The notes under the pieces: generated by a model | Database searches by the model: none | What the model was told of the DNA's origin: nothing | What the model saw: the letters and a program-made list of their open reading frames with translations, nothing else | In this document: in pieces, positions 39,590 through 64,000 of the stretch | Position numbering within the stretch: position 1 is the stretch's first letter | Layout of the letters: each line of letters starts with the position of its first letter | Assembly: GCA_949316495.1 (NCBI GenBank) | Contig: OX439000.1 | Span: 12,344,834 to 12,408,833 of the forward strand | DNA: 64,000 bases | Reading direction: 5' to 3' | Source of the DNA: Amphiduros pacificus | Lineage: Eukaryota; Annelida; Polychaeta; Phyllodocida; Hesionidae | Translations under genes and position numbers: made by a program

Positions 39590-40345
39590 ATTGGTAGCAT
39601 AGAATATATCGTGGCATGTTTCCAATCTAACCCCATTTGTCCGACAGACCTATAAAGGCAGCATCGTTCTCACAACAGCACCACCTATTGGTGGCATAGA
39701 ATATATCGTGGCATGTTTCCAATCTAACCCCATTTGTCCGACAGAACTATAAAGGCAACATCGTTCCCACAACAGCACCACCTATTGGTGGCATAGAATA
39801 TATCGTGGCATGTTTCCAATCTAACCTCATTTGTCCGACAGAACTATAAAGGCAGCATCGTTCCCACAACAGCACCACCTATTGGTGGCAAAGAACATAT
39901 CGTGTCATGTTTCCAATCCAACCCCATTTGTCCGACAGAACTGTAAAGGCAGCATCGTTCCCACAACAGCACCACCTATTGGTAGCATAGAACATATCGT
40001 GTCATGTTTCCAATCCAACCCCATTTGTCCGACAGAACTGTAAAGGCAGCATCGTTCCCACAACAGCACCACCTATTGGTAGCATAGAACATATCGTGGT
40101 ATGTTTCCAATCTAACCCCATTTGTCCGACAGAACTATAAAGGCAGCATCGTTCCCACAACAGCACCACCTATTGGTGGCAAAGAACATATCGTGGTATG
40201 TTTCCAATCTTACCCCATTTGTCCGACAGACCTATAAAGGCAGCATCGTTCCCACAACAGCACCACCTATTGGTAGCATTGAATATATCGTGGCATGTTT
40301 CCCCATTTGTCCGACAGAACTGTAAAGGCAGCATCGTTCCCACAA
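39590..40345. repeat. 97-bp minisatellite, eight units
   Basis: TCCAATCTAACCCCATTTGT recurs at exact 97-bp steps (39621, 39718, 39815, 39912, 40009, 40106, 40203) and in a shortened eighth unit near 40299. The unit also contains CAACAGCACCACCTATTGG and ATCGTGGCATG. A lone diverged copy of the core lies at 40551-40595. Short ORFs inside it are repeat artefacts. Spacers are not unique, so it is not CRISPR-like. Confidence 0.95.
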
Positions 40346-41778
40346 CAGGTAGTTAATAAAGCCACACGCATATATTAGCCATATTAATCTTGAGAATTTA
40401 TTATAACATGGATAAAAGTAATAAGGAGCGCAAGAGGTTCAGATTGTTATCTCAAAAGAGCAGAAATAAAAGCCATTTAGACAGCTAGGGATCATGATGA
40501 TTCTCATATGTGACCAAGACGTGATATTTAAAACATGAATTTCTGATATTACAGCATGTTTCCAATCTAACCCCCATTTGTCCGACAAAACTACAAAGAA
40601 AACATTCACACCTAAAGAAAACCATAAATTCTCTTAGATTCACTTTGTCAAGAGGAAATCTTATACTCAATAAGAATATAGTGGTATACACTTTTAGTTG
40701 TAGCTTACGAGAGATTTTGGTGCAATATTGGACTAACTTACAGCCGCCATGTGTCTAAATAGGTTCATTAGCTGCTTTTCACTATTCAACATTATAATTC
40801 CTTACAATTGTTCCTTACTCCAGTGTTTCACCCTCAAAGTCAGGTATATTCATTTATGGAAAAATGATTTAAAAATACGTCAAATATCTAATATAAAAAA
40901 ATTATGACTTTTTGAGATTTCTTGCCAGCAGAGAACTATGTTAATTTGATGTTGAGGGAACCCACAAAAGTTTTGGGTGCTAAGAATCCCTGTAGAATTA
41001 TTGCTAACAATTAATGTATTTCAAATATGTACTTCATTCACAGTTAAAGTCTAAAATTCGTTGTAGGGATTATCATGGGCCAGAAAAACCAATAAATGTC
41101 TCCTCAGGAAATTAAGTTTGAGAAAAAAGACTCCAGATGATAATTGGTGCTGGAGGGGACAGGAAGTGATATCATCATCATTCATAGCATGCGCAGAAAG
41201 ACAATATATATGTGACATCATATGGTCTGACAGACAAGCCATGAAGACTATTTTTGGTACCAGGTAACTGCTTTAAAATTTGTAATTCGGTACAAAATAG
41301 ACTTTTGATCTTTATTTGTAGAAATAGATATTATAATTTATCATTTATCAAAAGGTAAATATTTAGCTTTTGGTCACCTGTGATAAAGTTTGTCAAAAAT
41401 AAATCAGCTGTCTGTCATAGAATAATGTTAATTCTATTTTTGTCTAAATTTCACAGACAATAGAAAATAAATTATCATGCTTTGACCACACATTAAATTC
41501 TAATTCGTTTCATTAAATTACATTGATTTACAGAAGAGTATCTTCCCTGTATTGTGGACCCCAATAGCATGGTTTTAATAAGTTACATATTAAAATACAT
41601 TGTTCATTTTCCAAGATGTAGAATTATGCTCGATATTGAAGCAACTCTTACATTGCACTGTGCCATCGTGGAAAATATATTTTTATATAAAATAACAAAG
41701 ACATTGGCAAATTTGTTAGCATGTCCCGAAAATTGAATATTTTGCATGAAAAATAGTTTGTTTTATTTTTTAATTCAG

Positions 41779-41892
41779 GTCCCTGTTAACACTCATTCAA
41801 GCAGGTCAGTCTTGTCCAAGGCGACACCTTCTCCGCTTCATGTTTTGGATGATGGACAGGTCACGCCACCGATATTTCAGGATGAAAGCTAA
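41779..41892 (+). CDS. Possible terminal exon of candidate gene C
   Basis: A strong acceptor (TTTTATTTTTTAATTCAG) is followed by 37 open codons (VPVNTHSSRSVLSKATPSPL and on) and TAA. The entry phase (0) fits the exit of 38753-38910. The encoded tail is polar and rich in Ser and Pro. No AATAAA follows within a few hundred bases, which weakens the case. Confidence 0.35.
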   Translation, partial: VPVNTHSSRSVLSKATPSPLHVLDDGQVTPPIFQDES

Positions 41893-42091
41893 TTCTTCTC
41901 AGTGAAATAGGTTTGAATGGCCTGCATTTAGACACAGCTGCCACCAGGTGGGGCGACAGGACAAATAGATCTGCTCCCATCTATAACGAAGTCATTCTAG
42001 TCAATTCTTCGTAGATGTATGGTGCGGGACACCATTTTGCTTGAACACATCACCAGACCTGATATCGATATGACTTGGGAAGTCCCTAAAG

Positions 42092-42987
42092 GCTATAACA
42101 AATCATACCGAGTTGGGGAATCTGGGTGAGCGTATTCAGTGAGTTGGTGATGGCGGAAGGATACCCTGAGCCGACGCTCACACAGATGACCTGACGAGGC
42201 ATGTTTTGTTTTTATACCTCAGAAAACTACTGTATTTTTAAAAAAATGATACATGAAACAAGATATTTATCATTAAAAACGTTTTGTAAACAAAGCGCAC
42301 CTTATTTGACCCCGTCACATGACCCGAAAATAGTGCATACAGCCATTAGTGTTCACCAATCACCAATCGGCAAAGCCCAGATAGGTGATCTGGAGGGGTT
42401 TGTCAAACGTCCAAGGTCTTTACCAATTTCAACCAAAGAAAAGATTGGTGGAGTTGTTAGAGCTCTAGTGAAGTAAAAAAATCGCCAGCTGTAAAATCTG
42501 AGGTAAACCCGTTTAAACGTCCAAGTTGAACCCGTTTCAACTGCTGTTAAAACGGGTTTGACTCAATTTTTGCAGCTAGCGATTATTATCAAGTATTTAT
42601 ATTTTCCTTATATAATGTTATCCAAAGAATAATCAAGCTTTTTTGTGAGATTTTAGATATAATTATACATAAAATATGAATTATCACTAAAACAGTTGGG
42701 TATTTAAAAAATCACATCTAAACGAGATTATGAAGGAAAAGCAAAAATCTCAGACCTCTCCAGATCACCTATCTGGGCTTTGTCGATGGGTGATTGGAGA
42801 ACACTAATACAGCCATAGACTGGTTGCCACCCTCTGTGTATACACGATGTTCTTGACACTCGGTGGGGGACCAGTCTAAAGATGGCCGACGGAAAATAGT
42901 TCGCACCTCAGGAATACGCTACGAATATTCGGCATGCTCGTATTCATTGGAAATCTCGTCGATACGCGCATCACTGAGGTATAAAAA
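42092..42987. mobile_element. Dispersed hairpin element (copy 2) split by a MITE
   Basis: Matches 8915-9341 from CTATAACAAA to CACTGAGGTATAAA, except for a 460-bp insertion (42347-42806) at TACAGCCAT. Without the insertion it is about 430 bp. It has lost part of the hairpin seen in copy 1. Confidence 0.85.
42347..42806. mobile_element. Mutator-like MITE, copy 1 (460 bp)
   Basis: Terminal inverted repeats of about 49 bp start TAGTGTTC and end GAACACTA; they contain CCCAGATAGGTGATCTGGAG and its complement. A 10-bp duplication ATACAGCCAT flanks it (42337-42346, 42807-42816). An inner inverted repeat (GCCAGCTG...CAGCTAGC) encloses AAACCCGTTTAAACG and its complement. It carries no ORF of note. 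Other copies are at 58354 and 60168. Confidence 0.95.
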
Positions 42988-43012
42988 ATGGGCTTAATTA
43001 TTTGAAATTCAG

Positions 43013-43287
43013 GAACTACAGTCAAGGCAATCATGAGAGTCTCTAGCATGAGCAAAACTGCCTGGGCTTTAACAGATGGTGCTGGGGAGTTACAGGGCAT
43101 TCACATTAGCGGAGCACCACATGCTCTTATATATGCTTTAGCAGGCAAAGACAGTTCTGATGAGCCAGCACATTCATTTTTAGAATATGCCACAGTAAAT
43201 TCTGCTGAAATTAAAACTATATGGCACAACTATGCCAGACATGGTGATTACACATTTGGAGCAAATTGCAAATTTCTTAATAATTGA
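43013..43287 (+). CDS. Possible terminal exon of a plus-strand gene, with poly(A) signals
   Basis: An acceptor (TTATTTGAAATTCAG) opens a 91-codon stretch ending in TGA at 43285-43287. The translation (TTVKAIMRVSSMSKTAW, then GELQGIHISGAPHALIYALA and on to GANCKFLNN) matches no family I know. The entry phase (1) fits direct joining to the signal-peptide exon at 32209-32365, but not the exit of the exon at 38753-38910 or 41779. AATAAA occurs at 43359-43364 and 43379-43384, as expected for a real 3' end. It begins only 26 bp after a transposable element. Confidence 0.45.
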
Positions 43288-43358
43288 CAAAAAAGTTGAA
43301 TATAATAAGTGATGTGTTCTAGGGGTATGGCCTGCAAACTTATTTTAAATTTTGAGAT

Positions 43359-43384
43359 AATAAAACAATTTCTTTTTCAATAAA
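43359..43384 (+). terminator. Two AATAAA poly(A) signals
   Basis: AATAAA at 43359-43364 and 43379-43384, about 72 and 92 bp after the stop at 43287. Confidence 0.5.
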
Positions 43385-43399
43385 ATTTTGTGGTGAACA

Positions 43400-45000
43400 A
43401 ATATTGCCAATGGCATTGGGTGCAATTTTTTTGCCACTGGCAACTATTTTTGGACATTAAGCCGGTGGCGCTTGTGTGAAAAATAATCTAAAAAATAATT
43501 CTCAAAAATATCCCAGACATCCCAAAATATCTCTAGATTTCATACATATGGAAACAACTACTTGTCAAAGTATTACAAATAATGTTTTAAATTGTTATAC
43601 AACTAGAAAAAGCTGTGATATGGTGTAGGAATATTTGAATGAAATATGTTGGAAGAAATACCAATTATTGAGCAAAATTAATAAAAATTATCTTTATTTA
43701 AACTAAATAGAGCAATATTTGGAGTAAAGCTGTTTAAATTTCGATAAATAAACAAATGTTCTCACATTTATCATAAACATCGTGGGATCCTTAGAGAAAT
43801 TAGATATTTTGTTAATTTCTAAACAAATAAATTGTGTATCACTGAGCAGTGATGAGGTCTATTGCAGCAGCTGCTGGTTATGGATTAGTAATAAAAAGTC
43901 ACTAAAAGATGCTTCCATGTGTATCTATAAGTGTTGCTTCCCTTTGAACAGAAGTATGTTACCTATTTATTTGGCTTTGGTAGGCTATAATGATGCATTA
44001 TTTCAATGACATTAATCGATATTCAAATACTACAATATTTGAGTTATACGACTGAAATGTATATTTATTTCAAAACAGTATTATTGTCTTCGTTTCCCTT
44101 GATAATAGTTTTGATGAGATATAAAGAAGACAAGCAAATTAGTTCTGCAGATTACACAACAGGAAAATATTTGTTTTTAGTCGTGTTAATGTCCTTTTAT
44201 GGAGAAGAAAATTCATTGTGATCCTAGTAAAACAGATTTTCTCATTTACATTTGTATAATTTCGAAACATAAAGAACGTTTGACAATCAGATATACTGTT
44301 GTTATCAGCACACATTTCACTGTTAATATGTGAACATGAAACTATATTAAAAGCTCTTGAATGATATGTGGTCATGAATCTGTCATAAAAAACAAATATG
44401 TCCCAGACATAACCCAAAATATACCTGCCATGATTATTGTGTTTTACTGAAAGTGCTAAGTTCTATACCAATAGACAAATATCAATGTATAATATGTAAA
44501 CGAAATCACTCAAGTGTCCCAATCTGAAGGTATCCCATGGTTAGCAAACCTTTTCTAAGCAGTAGTTTGCACTGGATCGCTGGTCATCTATGTTTGTTTA
44601 ATGGACGATTTAGATTTTTGCAGAAGACTCCCCTGCTTTCGAATGACATGGTCATTTTTGTAGGGGAAATTTGATGGGTAATTACATTTGATATAATCAT
44701 ATACCTATAGGGTATAAACATTTATTTTATGTGAGAAAAATGTCTGATTTCTGATGATAGGCTCTAACATAAGTACCAATTTCATTTAGGCAATAGCTTA
44801 TATATAACTTTGTAATTATATCTCTAAACAATAAATAAAATAACATCTGAGGCAATATGTACTCTTTATTATCCAAACACAAAATATAAACTAATTATTA
44901 CTTTTATATAACAGCAATATCATATATCAATATCTATGTAATATCATAAATACAATGACATACACGAATGGAGTATTATGCTATGATATGTGTACGTTTC
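43400..45000. other. Spacer between candidate gene C and gene B
   Basis: AT-rich sequence with chance ORFs on both strands. I see no exon, RNA gene or element border here. Confidence 0.45.
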
Positions 45001-45002
45001 GC

Positions 45003-45008
45003 TTTATT
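45003..45008 (-). terminator. Poly(A) signal of gene B
   Basis: AATAAA on the minus strand, 70 bp after the gene B stop codon. Confidence 0.55.
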
Positions 45009-45077
45009 GGGATTTATCGCATCCAATGACATTACCATTGATAAAGTAATGTATATGAAAGCATGATGACACACATT

Positions 45078-63559
<18,482 letters not shown>

Positions 63560-64000
63560 GGCTGTTTGTGCACTGAACACCTCACACCCCATGCGTTAGT
63601 TTTATAACTAGTCTACTTATTCATTCACCCATAACAAGCCTATGGACGATGTCGCATGCTTCAGTGACATACATGTTTAGAAAGTTATCTTTTTATATGA
63701 GAAAGAAATAACCAATGCCTTACTTATTACAAAGTAGATAAGTAGAATAAGGTAAATTAACGGGACGGGAAGAGAGTAGTAATATCAAATAACTCTTCAG
63801 ATTAAAAATGTTTAATCATACATTATAAATTAATCATATATAGACGGTTATATATGAGAATTGCCGAAGTTTAAATATCTTCTAGGAATTCAAAGTACCT
63901 ATGATTAAGCTAAAGTAGGATGAAGTGAGATTGGATGGACATTGACTGTATATCAAGATTGTACACGTGCACATTAGTATATTTTATGCAATACCCGACC
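63560..64000. other. 5' flank of gene B
   Basis: Should contain the gene B 5' UTR and promoter. No TATA box, X-box or other element could be recognised with confidence. Confidence 0.3.

Noticed and set aside
39590-40345. CRISPR-like array
   Set aside because: Head-to-tail units without unique spacers in a eukaryotic genome; a minisatellite.

Overview
The window looks like nuclear DNA of an invertebrate animal, most likely a lophotrochozoan such as a mollusc. It is AT-rich, its genes are split into many short exons with GT-AG introns, and the introns and spacers are full of tandem repeats, MITEs, a tRNA-derived SINE and LINE fragments. The species cannot be named from sequence alone.

Layout. 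(1) 146-13767, minus strand: a 19-exon gene for a 12-TM Patched-domain RND-type protein (1001 codons, all splice phases agree). (2) 13.8-22.0 kb: spacer with an L2/CR1-like LINE, duplications and a 34-bp minisatellite. (3) 22055-29058, minus strand: an 11-exon SLC9B (NHA2-type) sodium/proton antiporter gene (549 residues) whose paired ion-binding aspartates are replaced by Glu-Asn. About 0.4-0.9 kb upstream of its start lies a decayed tandem repeat carrying five RFX X-box-like sites. (4) About 31.9-32.4 kb: a GC-rich patch with a possible first exon on each strand; the plus-strand one encodes a signal peptide, and Cys-rich and terminal exon candidates lie at 38.8, 41.8 and 43.0 kb. (5) 45078-63559, minus strand: a second Patched-domain gene (20 exons, 948 residues), clearly a paralogue of the first, with eight homologous exons of identical length. 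(6) Its large first intron (about 7.6 kb) holds a TTAA-flanked 2-kb inverted-repeat element, two of the three Mutator-like MITE copies and a small palindromic repeat.

How the parts may work together: both Patched-like proteins keep the TM4 GxxDD-type and TM10 GxxxD proton/cation-relay motifs typical of RND permeases, and the third gene is a cation/proton antiporter. All three main genes are therefore multi-pass, ion-coupled membrane proteins in one orientation. Shared function is inference only; the firm statement is that two Patched paralogues flank an SLC9B gene.

The most notable points are the Glu-Asn swap in the SLC9B active site, a 40-bp minisatellite made of copies of an exon end plus its splice donor, a (TA)114 tract that begins exactly at a splice donor, the X-box cluster, and a MITE insertion with its empty site present as a second copy in the window.
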